64,000 bases of DNA from positions 3,100,001 to 3,164,000 of the forward strand of contig BRXU01000001.1 in the NCBI GenBank assembly GCA_030267565.1. The letters are read 5' to 3'. Positions 25,001 to 36,260 of the stretch are shown here, one piece after another; position 1 is the first letter of the stretch, and every line of letters begins with the position of its first letter. A program made the translations under genes and the position numbers. The notes under the pieces are model-generated. The model was given only the letters and a program-made list of their open reading frames with translations, did not search any database and was not told the origin of the DNA. This stretch comes from Pleodorina starrii. Lineage: Eukaryota; Chlorophyta; Chlorophyceae; Chlamydomonadales; Volvocaceae.

Positions 25001-26699
25001 AGGCCGTTAGCTCGCGGTGTGCATTTTGGTCCACAGATGTTACCGTTACCGTCATGTACGAATCGGCTTCGACCCTCACCCCTATCCCTACCCTCCTGCC
25101 TAAAGGCTCTCGCTCCATGCGACCGACGGTTTCCACTCACTCCGTCCGCTGGAAGCCAACCAAACGGTTTCTAACCCAACCCTCCTCCCAGTCGGCACAA
25201 TCCTCTGCCCCACGCATGTTGACCCGTCGCCAAAGCTCCATTACCGTATTGCCACCCTGCTCTCCATCCGAACCGTTGCCCCTGCCCGCCAACACAGCGA
25301 GATCTCTCTCGGCGGAGCCGGCTGTCGGATGCCAGGCATTGCATGGTGGAGTCTTGGGTGCTCAGTAGTGAAGGTGGAGCACAAACTCCTGACATGGCAC
25401 CATCAGCAGCAGCAGATACGGTGCGGAGGATGCACGCAACGGTTTCATGATGCCGGCACGCCACTCGCTGCTTGCACTAACCCCACACTTTTATTCTTCT
25501 CTCTCTGCGGGTGCAGTGTATCATATTTTTTGCATACGACACCCCTCGTCTGCGCGGTTGAAAGGGTTGGGCGGGCTTGGACATTTACGGGGCCGCCGTT
25601 TTTGCCCCTTTCCGTACCACCAACCTCCCAACCTGTGCTTCCGCATACTGACGTCATGTGCCACCGTCCACCCGAGCGCTCACCTCTCCTCCTCTTCCCC
25701 CATCTCCAAAACTCCTACTCCTCCATCCGCAAACATGCAGGCTAACCCACCCCGCGGCATTTCGGCAACCGCCACCGCTGCGATCAGCACAGGAAGGCCC
25801 CCACCACTCGTGCTGCCGAGCCCTCACGCTTCGGCCGACGGCGGCAACCTTGATGACGCTGAAAATGATGAGGCCCAGAGCGGCGCCGCTGTCAGCGATG
25901 AGGGCCGTGGCTCCGATGGGCATGGCGGCAGTGAGGGCGGTGTTGATGATACCGGCGGGAAGGCAATGAGGACAGTCGGCGAGAGCAGCATTTCCGGCCT
26001 CGATAAAGGTAGCAATGCCGCTAGCGAGGTTGGCCCTGATGGGAGCAAGGACAAGGGAGAGGCCGAGGCCGAGGCGAACTTTTCAGTGGGCAAGAGGTTC
26101 CAGAAGCTACAGAAGATCCTCATGAGCTCATTGGTGAGTGGTTTGGAGGCTCACACTTGTAAAGTATCTAGTACTGCTTAGTAAGACCGATGGAGCTCTC
26201 CCGCCACTGTCACCCAAAGTAGCAAGATCCTGTTATGGTGCATCTACCCCCATCCAGTCTTTGTTAACTGTTGTCGCCTGTTGTTACCTGCATGACGAAC
26301 CAAAAGACGTTTTTGGCAACCCAGCCAACTACTGCAGATACGTTCTTCGTTGCTTGACTCAATCCATGCCAAGCCTTGCGCTGATCCTTTCCTGATCAGG
26401 CGTTGCAACCCGCACGGCGCCTCCGCTGGCGTGCTCTGATGGCAGTGTTGCTGGTCCTCTCGGCAAACATCGTCACCTTTGCACTGCTGCTGGTCAAGCT
26501 GCTGAATCAGCAGGAGGCGGTATCTGATTTGAACAATGTTGGTGAGTTCAGTTGGGTGCGAAGAGCTGCAGCATGCTTTCTATTTAATTGCACCATCATC
26601 ATCATCATCATCATTATATTATTATTATAATTATTATTATTATAATTATTATAATTATAATTATTATTATAATTATAATTAATTATAATAATTATTATA

Positions 26700-26745
<46 letters not shown>

Positions 26746-29700
26746 GCCACGTACGTTCACAGTCAGCAGTGGATGTTGGATGTTTCCATTGTTCATTTGG
26801 CTTACGTCTCGCACCCGTACATGCGCTCCCACGCCTTCCATAATCCGCTTACTTCCTGCGGCTATGTCCGCATCTATACGTCCTACTGTCGCTCGTGGCA
26901 TCTCTTGTTTCTTTCTGCAGCCAACGCCTGCCGAAATGTGCACGAAATCGCCATAAATGGTCGTGTGCTGGAGAGCCTGTACTCTGGCAGCAGCTACGTG
27001 CCGGTGGGTTGGGTCACGACTCACAAGTATGGGCAGCTGCCAGGCTTGAGGTATCCCGCATTTATCTAGCATTCCGCTGTATGTAGGATGTTCACCTGCG
27101 CGTGTGTTGGGTGTTTTAGTTTACGGTTTGCACTACGGAAAGAAATCACGCACATCAGTATCACGAATGCACCACGCAGATGTGCCACTCACACATCAAT
27201 TCACGCACTTCTTTATTTCGCCACTCCATGCATGAATATAACAGCCAACTACCCAAACGGTCATGAAAATGTTTTGTGCCTGCAGGGCCTGAGGTTGTTC
27301 GGTGAGCCGCAACAGGATACGATTAATGACATTTACGCCGACTTGCTGGAGACTTCCCAGTCCATGAAGGTGCGGGAATTGCAGAGCGGGGACGATGACT
27401 GCTGTAGCTGTGCCGTGCGCGGAGGTGCACGTAGGACCCCTCGCTCTCCACGGTCGCTGGGGTAAAGGGAGGAGAGCGCCGGCGCTCATCGCCTTCACGG
27501 ACGATCGAAATGTACGTACAGCGTTCCACCTATTACTTTACCTGTGGTACTCATCAGTGTTGCCGTTTAGTAAGAGCCTGATATATATGCACCATCCAGC
27601 CAACGTCTCAGAGTTTTCCTACATACGAAAGACCCTTCACAGACACCCTTTGCAAATCTAGATTGTGCGTGCCTGGGCATTTGCGGACGGAGGGCTTCGT
27701 TCCAGCAGAGCGAGCCTGTATGTCGGGGCCATCTAATGTAAGGGATATGGTACGTGGTCAAATGGATGTATGTATGGCTGCCCGCGCGGACTGGGGTCGG
27801 GTAGGTGCCGCTGTGCGTCAGCCTTTCGGTCCTTGACTTCTCCCCACACACACAGGACACGCTTCTCACCCCTAAGCACTCATGCCTCCGTAAACCACGC
27901 TCCTGCTTGTCTTTCCATCTTCTTGCGACCACGCACGCAGGTACTCCATCACGGTGTGTACCTTGGCTTCCGCTCTTTGCGGCGAATGCCGTCCAGCCAC
28001 GGCCTGAGGGTGAGAAGTGCGTGTGAAGAGGGTGAGAAGGAGGCGCTCGACCATGCGTACGATCGCCCGTTTTCTGCACTGTTATTATGTATGTGTCCAT
28101 CCAATACGTGCCTTCAATTCTATTTGCTTCCTGCCTTACTTGCCAGTGTCACCATGCCTGCATGGCGTTGCGTGCGCTTGCTTGCTGCAGGCGCTGTATG
28201 TCTACGCTGTATCCTGCGGCCATCTAACCATACATGTGACATGCGTGCCTGTCCATTCATTCACCTCGATGCCCTCCCGCCCGACCCTTGTGCTTCTCCT
28301 GTTCATGCCCTACACGCACACGCACGGCGCCACACTTTGCTCGGCCGCCCGCCCTCGGATGCCTTTAGAGCATCTGGGATGACCCGCTCTTGGAGTTCAC
28401 GGTATTCTATGACCTGGACGACCCAAACGGACCCGAGCCTCAGTTTATATCGGCACTGAACAACGGAACGTACGCATATGGCAACACAACGCTAGCATCG
28501 TCTGTGGTGCGCATGGGCCTGTGGGACGCTGGTAACTACTACCTAACCAAAACTTTTGATCTGATCAACAACGGCCGCAACATAACGTCACAGGGACGGG
28601 AGTTTGCTAGCTGGGCGACCTGGAAGTTCATACACGTGAGTTCATGGGAATGAAGATCGGTGGGATGATGCGCAGCAGTAAGTAGTGTATGCCGGCGCAA
28701 AACTTCAAATCTGATAAGGCGGCATGCATGCCTCGCTATCTAACAAATAAACAAGGAAGGGAACGATGACTGACAGCAACAACAACAACGCGCGTTGTCC
28801 AACCTCCGTCCTTTTCATCTGCCTGCTGTCGTCGCTCCACTCGCCCGTCGTCTCGTCGCATCTATTATTCCTGTCGCAGCTATAAGGGTTGCTGGCGAAA
28901 GCGAACTGCCCCCCGTCCCCAGCTTGCAAGCTGCTGTAATAAAAGATAGGATGCATGACCTCTCTCTAAAATGTGCTGCGGCACCTACCATCCAACGCAC
29001 CATCCACTGCCTCTTGCTTGGCCCGTCTTGGCCGCTGTATAACATACCAAACCCCTTTCAGAAGAACGGCTTGGATGTTATCTTCCCCGCCTACCTGCAA
29101 ACCCTGGACGCCCTGGTGGAGCTCACGGTGGCTCAGAGCAAGGACATTTACATGCTGCAGCTGCTGGTGGTGTGTCTGGAGACAGGCCTTCTGTGCCTCC
29201 TGTCATGTGTGTACATGTGGATCATCACTCAACAGGTTAGAGGGGCGGTGTGTTGCTTGAAAAGCGTTGATAAGCGTTTCTCACAAAAGGAATGAAAGTG
29301 CCCGCGGCTGGATGGGATGTCAGGAAAGCCCAATCTATTGACATACGTACTGCAATAATAAGGGTACCTGGATGCATGCATCGATGCATTGATGGGGTCT
29401 GTTAGTCTGTCCTGACATACTCCTGGGGGGGATGCGTGAGCGAGGTGATTCAGGTGCGAACTGAGTGAGCCCAACGGAGCCAAGGCGGCAAAGAGGGGTG
29501 GCTGGGTGGCGATCCATCGAAGCCAAAAATGCTGGCATCGCAGTATGCATGGTAGTGGGCTGTACCCGCCGAAGAGTCATCAGGCTACTCCCTTCATAAC
29601 AACGCTAGGGCCGCTGATAGATCCAGCACACAATAAATGTACCTTTACCCTTTTCGACGGGCTTGATCCATGCTATTGTTTGTCAGACTCGCTTCCCCCC

Positions 29701-32700
29701 CCTTCTAATAAATAACCGCCGTCCTGACCCTTGCACCTGTTGCCCCTACGTACTGCACACAGTACTCCCGCAAGCGACACGAACTGTACGGTGTCTTCCT
29801 ACAAATACCCATGGGTGTCACCCGCGGTCTCGCCAACATGTCTTTGAAGGTGCTGATGGGGCTCCCTGGAGGGGCGGGGCTGGGGGGGCTGTTAGAGCGC
29901 GAGATGAGTCTGCAGCTAGCAGCAGGGGTTTATTTTAGAGTTTAATAAGGAACAGGCGCCTGGCATACGCACCCGCTCTCCACAACATTGTTTGCTCTGG
30001 AAGCCCCGTCCCTTCCTTCGCATCTATCTGGTGACATTGGGGTTATGTCGGGCTCTCCCACGCACGCCATTAACCTTCGCTTCTGCCTGCCCGCCTCGCC
30101 CGCCCGCCTCACATACATACAGCTTGAGGCTAACGTAGCCAACGATGAGGATGGCAGCGATAACGAGCTGCCCCTAGAAGCCGGCGATGCGGGCGGTCAG
30201 AATCCTGGCGGCAGCATGAATGAAACGGATGGTGTGCTCACGGACGGTGCCGTCAAAGCCGCCGCCGCCGCTGCCGGGGCCGCCACTGCCGAGGCCGAAA
30301 CCCGTGTCCCAATCGTCGCTCCGCAGCGCCGGCGTGCATCCTTCCTGATGTTCAGCAGGAAGGGGACGAGCAGCAGCTTTGCTGGCGGCGGCGACGACGA
30401 AAGTTGCGCAGACGCAGCCAGCGGCGACCGCAGCATGCGTGATCGCAGCCTCCGCAGCACCAGCGAGCGCTCGGCGGCGGGGAACGGTGACCATAGCGTG
30501 CGCGGGGGGACCGCCGGCGCTGGCGGCATCCTCTCGAAAATGACAGGCAGCGGCTTCACCGGACTGTTCTCGCTTGCGCTATGGCGCCAGAGGGCCATGG
30601 TGGGTGGGTCTGGTCCCCATTCTGCGCGTTCGGACATACGGTGATAAGCCTAGCTATCCATCCCCGTCGGTATTCCACTACCTGGTGATTTCACACACCT
30701 GCCTCGGTCGGAGGTTCTGGAGCCCATATGGGATGCATCCACTGTACACACTAGCAACAACAAGGCTCATTTACGTAATTAGGATTATCCTCCATTCTTG
30801 CGCAGGTATTTCCTAATGCGTCGATGTCCAGCAGGTCTTCCTTGGTGCTGGGCGGCCGGCAAAAACGTCGGCTGGTCGGTTCGCACAGGCTGTCGTACCA
30901 AATGGTGGCGCCCTTCATTCTCTGGGGTGCGGCAATGGTAGCGATCAACCTTGCAGGCTACTTCCACCTGAAGGTGATGATGGCGTTCGTTCATGTCTAT
31001 CTTGGTTCACAGGACAGGACAGGACAGTTATTTCTGCAGCCTTTTTCAACGACGATTCAGCGAGCAGCACGGCAGTGCGTGTGTGTCGGGCGTGAATCAG
31101 CGCAAGAAAATGTATGCTGATGGTGGGGTGCGCCTGACGGAGAACGCCTGCCTCCACTGCCTCGCTCCACTGCGCCGGCTTCCCTCCCATGCAACCGACC
31201 TTCCCTCGGCTCCCGCTGACTCTCCTTTATTCCGTTTCCTCCCGCCCGTCAGAAGCTGGCGGCGCCCATCGCAACGTTGGACATCGTTAACACGGTTGTC
31301 ATGTGAGCTCATGGCTGCGTGGAATGGATGTCGAGCTCACATACACGTGCTAATAATGACAAACAAACACATCCATACATGCGACGACATGGAATTAATT
31401 CCTATGTAGCATTGCACCCCATCCAGCCACACGCCCGTCAAGCTGCTGTCCTTGCGTGCTTCAGTTATACGTACCCTGTTCGCCCCGCCCTGCTCGCTCT
31501 CCGAATTTACTTCTGCCTCCTGCCGTTCTGCCTCTTGTAGCCGCTTCCACCGGGTCTTATTCTATTCTCTGGTAGGTGTGTGGCAACGTGGCCGGTGGGA
31601 GGTATAGATAGAGAACGAAAGGCCAGCAGCAGACACGCAAAAAACGACCACGCACCGGATTATCTTATCAGCAGGCAGTCGCCCGCCCTTCATGCGCGCG
31701 TGTCAACGTTCCCTATTGAGCAGCTTCTGTAATTGTAATTAACAGCAACTAGGCGTTTTGCACGCATTCATGGCAACTGTAATCGGGACGTCATAGCGCG
31801 GCAGCACATGTACGCATTTGTGTCGGCCATACATTGGTTGGGGCGCTTGTCTGTATTATTTAATAATATCGGGCGCTTGTCTATATTATGTATTGTGTAT
31901 TATATATTATTGTATATTATATATTACTATATAATTATTATATAATTTTTATTATATAATGATTATATATTATTATACAATGATTATATATTATTATATA
32001 ATTATTAATATATTATATATTATATATATCAACAACAGTCAACAACCAATGACCGACACAGAACCTCTATATATAGAGTTGCGAGTACGCCGCTTGGCAT
32101 CAATCTATCGCCACAACACTTATCACAATGACACATCCTATATATAAAGAAACAATTCAAAAACACGGTGCCTCGCCGTGTGCGAATCACGCACGGCGAT
32201 CGATTTCGAACGCGTTCACATACAGGAAGTGGCAGCGGCCCTGACCGCCGCGCTCTGCGATGCACTCAAACCGAAGCTCGTGAAAGAGCTGGCGGCATGG
32301 AGGCAGGAGTACGCCGCTATGTTGTACGGCAGAGAGGTGTGTACTATTGGAAGTGTAAGCATTATTGTTGGCATTGGGTGGCCCTATGCATTATTGGAAG
32401 GGTAGCTAGACAGAGCCAACAAATGTGTCAGTGGAACGACCGTGTACTGCATTTGAGATATCGATCTTTCCTGTCTGCGACCAACAATGAATGCGGGCGG
32501 TGGGCAGCAACACTTACCACACGCATACACGCACCGCCCGCAGCCGGCGTAATATTATTTCAGCTAGCCAGCAGGGCAATCCTCCGGGTCCACTGTAAGC
32601 CGATACAGTCGTTCGTGCATGACATAGGCGCGGAGCACTCTGCCGCTGTATGTGTGAACTAACGGTATGTATGGTTATGGCGGCCGGCGTGTTACGTACG

Positions 32701-34792
32701 GCAGGCGGTGCCCTATCCGGACGACAAGCACTACCGGCTGGCTACCACGGGTGTGCTGTTTGGCGGGTACGAGGAGCCTGCACAGCTGCTGTACCACACC
32801 GGATCCTGCCTGGCAGATAATCCAGCGGACTGCCAGCCGCCCGACAGCGAATTCTATGAGGCAAGTAGTGGCGGGCGGGCGGGCGGGCGGGCGGGCGGCA
32901 AGAGTAGCGGTGAGGGCGGAGGCACGGGGTCGTCCGGTGCGGCAGCGATGGGCAGCTAGCTAGGAGGCAGCACCGCAGACATAACGCGTTTGCCAGCAGG
33001 ATGATACGGATAGGCACGGAGTGTCAGATAGGGCGGCGATTACGTACATATTTTACATATATAGCGCCATTCATTGCTTGCGTGCATAACCGTTCGATGA
33101 CCCTGAACCTGATCCTGACATCTATTAGCATTATTTTTACAATGAGTGCGCCCTGTGCCTGCTGCCTGCCTGCCCCCACCCAGGCCACCCACAACGGATT
33201 GGACGTGCTGCTGAAAACCCAGTTCACTCGCGTCGAGTCGCTGGTGCAGCAGCCACCGGAGTCGTCCGGGCTCAACAGTTCCGAGTTCAGATTCCTGTGG
33301 GCTACAAGTCAAACGGACATGGAGGGAGGACTGGTGGGTGGCACGGTTGACGGAGGGGCGAAGCAGAGCAGTCTATCTATCTGCCGGTATACGTACGTAC
33401 TTTGTGATTATCGCGATGCATTTGCTCCATGTATTGTCCATGCGTTATGCGGGTTAATGCTCCTGACCGTCCTCCAGCAGTGTCTTCTCAACCGTACGTT
33501 CCGAGACGCTTGCCCTGCCATTGGGTCAATCCTTGGCCGCCCGCGCTGCCTCCATCCAGGGTAAAATGACCGACATATTCCTGGGCGATGTGCTCGGGTC
33601 GTACAGGTAGGGTAGTGGTACAACATGGGCCAGAGGGCGGGAAACGCACGTTGGCGCATTATTAGTACGGCTACCAAGAGCGAGAATCCTCTTGGTAGCC
33701 GTACTAATAATGCATGCAAGATTCATTCCTTAAGCTCATCGTCAAAGGGATCCCTTACAACCCTCATCAACCCTTCTCCTATCTTGCTTCGGCTCCGCCT
33801 GCCCTGACCGTACATGCCCGCGGCCCCAGCCGTCCCCCGCCGCTATCGACCAACGCCCTACATGTGACGCACGCTACATTCCTGCCCCGGCCGCAACGCA
33901 GGGAGGTCGTCATCCAGCAACTGGTCATGTTCTGCGTCGCCTGGGTCTTCGCGGCGCTGTTCCTGGTCCTGCAGCTGCGGCCCATCCTGCGCTACGCGGA
34001 GTATGAGATGCGCCGCGTGGCGGAGCTGCTGAGCCAACTGCCGCCGGAGGTAGACTGCGAGGGCATGGTGACGGCGGTGGTGCTGTCGGGCCAGAGAGAG
34101 CAGCTGCTGCTGCAGCAGCAACCAGCAGGCGGGAAGTTGGCCAAGGGAGGCAGCAGTGGCAGGGACTCCGTGATGCTCAGCGCCGCCTTCGGCGCGGGCG
34201 GCGGCGGAGGCGGAGGCAGCAGCGGACCCGTCGGCCGGTCAGGTATGTACGTGATGGCCTTACGTAGAATCGCACACTTGATGTGCCATTCCAGGCATGC
34301 ATGTTTGTTTGTTTATTTTGATCATAACGGGATGAAGGCACTGCGTGCATGACCGGTGGAGAGTGGCTGGGAAGCTAATAAAGCGGTGGGCGGGGCGGTT
34401 CGGAGAGGCGGTTGGGGACGGATGGAGTGAAGTATGCGTTCCACGCTGCACTTTATTTCGAATTGATCGCCGGACACGCACCCACCCACCGCTACGTATC
34501 TCCGTCCCCAGCAGCAGGTGGACAGTTCGCGTGCGTGGGCGGGAAACAAACCCTCGATAGCTCGCGCGCCCCCTGTTTTGCAAAAGCTAGCAGGACGTCC
34601 TGCCCCTGTCCCTGGCTCCTTCGTTCAGGGATAAACCACGCAAAGTCGCGAACCGCTATCTAGCTCCTGCCCCGCCGATCGCCCCCGCGCGCCCATCCAT
34701 CCACAGGCCGCATGAGCGACATTGCCGTCGCAGCAGCCTTTGCCACCGTGGCCCGGCGCAGGTCTGGCGCGAACATGGCGGGGTCGGGGTGA
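8847..34792 (+). CDS. Giant TmcB-like multi-PAS membrane sensor (39 exons found)
   Basis: Coding exons: 8847-8915, 9048-9115, 9475-9526, 10084-10242, 10669-10774, 11687-11787, 12153-12329, 13829-14255, 15588-15661, 16365-16628, 16973-17192, 17383-17519, 17883-17955, 18378-18511, 19124-19284, 19823-20166, 20550-20806, 21091-21309, 21583-22046, 22371-23413, 23575-24746, 25741-26133, 26400-26541, 26921-27003, 27286-27369, 27941-28009, 28369-28635, 29062-29235, 29763-29849, 30123-30599, 30806-30973, 31253-31302, 31541-31571, 32226-32336, 32705-32860, 33184-33386, 33478-33606, 33902-34242, 34707-34792. They join in one frame and encode about 2,923 residues. The first coding exon is missing. Signatures such as YTVSKEKNL, DAREVEIAARCCRRWV and RRVAELLSQLPPEVD match, from memory, the large volvocine family annotated after the Physarum/Dictyostelium tiny macrocysts protein (TmcB). 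The order is polytopic membrane region, helical linker, PAS domains, two C-terminal membrane sensory cassettes. No kinase, cyclase or other output domain is seen. The end of exon 36 is uncertain. Confidence 0.85.
11071..11494. mobile_element. Non-autonomous hAT-type MITE, copy A, in intron 5 of the PAS gene
   Basis: The element runs 11079-11486 (408 bp). Its ends are perfect 15-bp inverted repeats: CAGGGTTGCTATCTT on the left and AAGATAGCAACCCTG on the right. An exact 8-bp target duplication CAGTGGAT flanks it (11071-11078 and 11487-11494). An 8-bp duplication plus CAGGG ends is the hAT signature. No transposase frame is inside. A related copy lies at 46035-46529. Confidence 0.9.
12553..13650 (+). 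repeat. Purine-rich, G-tract intron segment (intron 7 of the PAS gene)
   Basis: About 1.1 kb of the plus strand is strongly biased to A and G. It becomes an irregular minisatellite around 13210-13530, built from GGGGCGGGGGCAGGGG-like blocks with ACATGGGCAAGG recurring at least four times. Complementary Pro-rich frames on the minus strand are by-products of the bias. Confidence 0.8.
13125..13157. repeat. Palindrome with 11-bp arms inside the purine tract
   Basis: GCGAGGTACCC (13125-13135) and GGGTACCTCGC (13147-13157) are exact reverse complements, separated by 11 bases that include ATGCAT. It is the only clear mixed-base palindrome inside the purine-biased block. Confidence 0.85.
14638..15339. 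mobile_element. TIR element with GC-rich core, intron 8 of the PAS gene
   Basis: A perfect 27-bp terminal inverted repeat is present: 14638-14664 begins TACCGTACCGACGCAATC and 15313-15339 is its exact reverse complement. AT-rich arms carry many TTTGCGAG subterminal motifs. A GC-rich core lies at about 14850-15180. The outermost TA could be the target duplication. No transposase is encoded, so this is a non-autonomous DNA transposon. Confidence 0.85.
15588..17192 (+). other. PAS sensor: helical linker (exons 9-11)
   Basis: Residues about 387-572. The segment is charged and helical, with SFAIFSREQEHAQKAS, VEFQRNHRLVVRAH and AYRGVLVRHASSARIVRLY. The last resembles a TPR/HAT-type helical repeat (KFLENVKFDPWAASKW). 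In the family this region joins the membrane part to the PAS array. Exons 9 and 10 flank one TIR element in intron 9, and exon 9 follows another in intron 8. Confidence 0.7.
15726..16323. mobile_element. Second TIR element, intron 9 of the PAS gene
   Basis: The left end (TACCGTA, a 5-base insertion, then CTGCTCATAATTATTTGTGA) matches the reverse complement of the right end (TACCGTACTGCTCGTAATAATTTGCGA) with a few changes. It shares the terminal TACCGTAC-type sequence and TTTGCGAG motifs with the element at 14638-15339. It is AT-rich inside, with no coding capacity. Confidence 0.75.
18588..18631 (+). repeat. Partial duplicate of exon 14's 3' end and donor
   Basis: The stretch from CTCAACGAGGACTCGG through the donor of exon 14 (around 18475-18520) reappears at 18588-18631 inside intron 14. 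Changes are few: GGCATGATCGAG becomes GGGATGCTGGAG, and GTGGGT becomes GTGAGG. The copy keeps an open frame and a donor-like GTGAGG but lacks an obvious acceptor of its own. Confidence 0.8.
18988..19020 (+). repeat. (CTG)n microsatellite in intron 14
   Basis: Roughly eleven uninterrupted CTG triplets lie between exon 14 and exon 15 of the PAS gene. Neither neighbouring exon includes them. Confidence 0.9.
26592..26745. repeat. ATT/TAA microsatellite in intron 23
   Basis: About 150 bases of imperfect then perfect ATT triplets, preceded by ATC triplets. It lies in the intron between exon 23 (ends 26541) and exon 24 (starts 26921) of the PAS gene and is strikingly AT-rich against its GC-rich surroundings. 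Confidence 0.9.
31850..32036. repeat. AT-rich tract in intron 33
   Basis: Imperfect TATTATATA-type sequence with recurring ACAATGATTATATATTATT units lies between exons 33 (ends 31571) and 34 (starts 32226) of the PAS gene. No coding signal. Confidence 0.85.
33656..33713. repeat. Perfect 25-bp hairpin in intron 37 of the PAS gene
   Basis: Left arm 33656-33680 (starts GCATTATTAGTACGG, ends ACCAAGAG) and right arm 33689-33713 are exact reverse complements separated by 8 bases. It lies between exon 37 (ends 33606) and exon 38 (starts 33902). Perfect pairing this long is unexpected by chance; it could be a small-RNA precursor or a miniature element. Confidence 0.9.
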
Positions 34793-36260
34793 CACTGCTC
34801 CAAATAATGCCAAGGAGGCCGAGTGATTATTGCTGATAGATGCATGCATGCATGACTACTGCTGCTGGCGAGGCGCGCGAGTGGGGGCTGCTGCTGGCCG
34901 GATGGCACTGAATGAATGATTACTGAATGATTACTGTATATGTCAAGATCGCTCGATCGATGATGTGCAAGGCAAGGCTGCTGTCAAATTGTTTGTTTCA
35001 CCAGAGACAGATGAACGGCAGCTTGAGGCCCTGCTGAATAGCCCAAGTGGAGCGCGCGGTACATAGATAGGTAGGGATCTGAAGGCGGCCCCCGCGCCAA
35101 GGACCTACCGCCCATTGTATCCGCAGGTCGATCGGTTGTGTGCGTGCGTGTGTGTGTGTGCGCGTGTGTGTGGGGGCCCCTATGAAATGCATACATATTT
35201 CTGCACGCATGTGTGTGTGCAGTTGGACTGCTGACAGAAGCAGGCTGCAGCGAGCAGGAAACTGTATGTATGTGGCTCGGTCTCCATTTTCACACTACTT
35301 GCGCGCATTGTTGTCCACATTCCCTTATGTTGCCTCCGCGCATGTGCGTGCGCATGGGGCGGGGTTCGTAAGTAGCCGCGGGATCAGTGTTGGCCGCCTA
35401 CCTGCTATGTGTCTCGCAGGGGGATAGATAGACACGCAAGAGGTGTCACGCGTCAGAGGTGGTGTGTGTGCCACGCGATGTGTCACGCAGGCACATATGC
35501 GTGGTGTGCTTTATCCAGGCAGAACCATTTTATTACTTGGGTATGGATGGATGTAGGATTGTATAAATGTATGTGTTGTGTTAGGAGAGGAAGGCCAGCA
35601 GGAGGGAGGGATTGATGGGGGCGGGACGGGGCCAATATGGACCCTAGCTATCCATGCGTCGGCGGCTCAGGTTGGACTGGAGTGGAGTGCACGCCCGCAT
35701 GTTTTAAGCTGCGCGCGTAGAAAGGGAGGTTGAGAAGGCATGGACAAACGCGGGGATTACCTGACGGCCGATACCGGCTGCCCAAAATGGCTGCCGGCGA
35801 CGCGTGCGTGCGCTTGATACATCTCGGCAGTTTGTGTTTTTGACACTTTACATACCGCCGGTTGCTTGCGCACTTTTGTTGCTTTGGATAGTTAGGCTTG
35901 GTGAGCCGCAGGGCCGGCGCAGCCTCACGGGAGGGGGTCTTGGCTGGTCGGCCGCTTCGTTGGGTAGACAAGATTACCAGCAGCCGGCCCTACTATGTAG
36001 TGGCTACGTCGGTACTGCTTGCCGTACGTTCGCGCCCGCCGCCTGCAGGGCGCGCGTTAGTTCATTCCGTGTGTGCCGTAGTAATGTATTTGTGATGGAT
36101 GCATGAACCGAACTACCATACTACTGTTATTACATACTATTCCTACTATGCTATTCTATCTATGTTTGTGGCATTGGCAGAGAAGGAGCACCTAATGGGT
36201 GCGCGCGGCGTGCAGTGTTGGTCGGTTAGTTGCAGGGCTGTAACACGGCGAGATGAGCCC
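34793..36260 (+). terminator. Probable 3' UTR of the PAS gene with TGTAA signal
   Basis: After TGA at 34790-34792 the next clear TGTAA is at 36239-36243. No exon-like block is found in between. The sequence has GATCGATCGATG and (TG)n-like stretches. A 1.4-kb 3' UTR is long but not rare in these algae. Confidence 0.45.

Larger units (their letters stand above)
25741..34792 (+). other. PAS sensor: two C-terminal membrane sensory cassettes (exons 22-39)
   Basis: Residues about 1908-2923. An acidic linker ends in FSVGKRFQKLQKIL, then a membrane segment (MAVLLVLSANIVTFALLLV). A roughly 190-residue presumed extracytosolic domain (exons 24-28) follows, then a second membrane segment (LLVVCLETGLLCLLSCVYMW). 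After a cytosolic Ser/Arg-rich linker (exons 29-30) the plan repeats: a membrane segment in exon 31 (MVAPFILWGAAMVAINLAG), an extracytosolic domain in exons 32-37, and a last membrane segment in exon 38 (VMFCVAWVFAALFLVLQL). The short tail carries YEMRRVAELLSQLPPEVD and a Gln/Gly-rich end with TGA at 34790. Topology is inferred from hydrophobicity. Confidence 0.7.

Noticed and set aside
25192..25376. Extra exon of the PAS gene (SAQSSAPRMLTRRQSS)
   Set aside because: It has a good acceptor and open frame, but no good donor gives phase 0 needed to join exon 22 at 25741.
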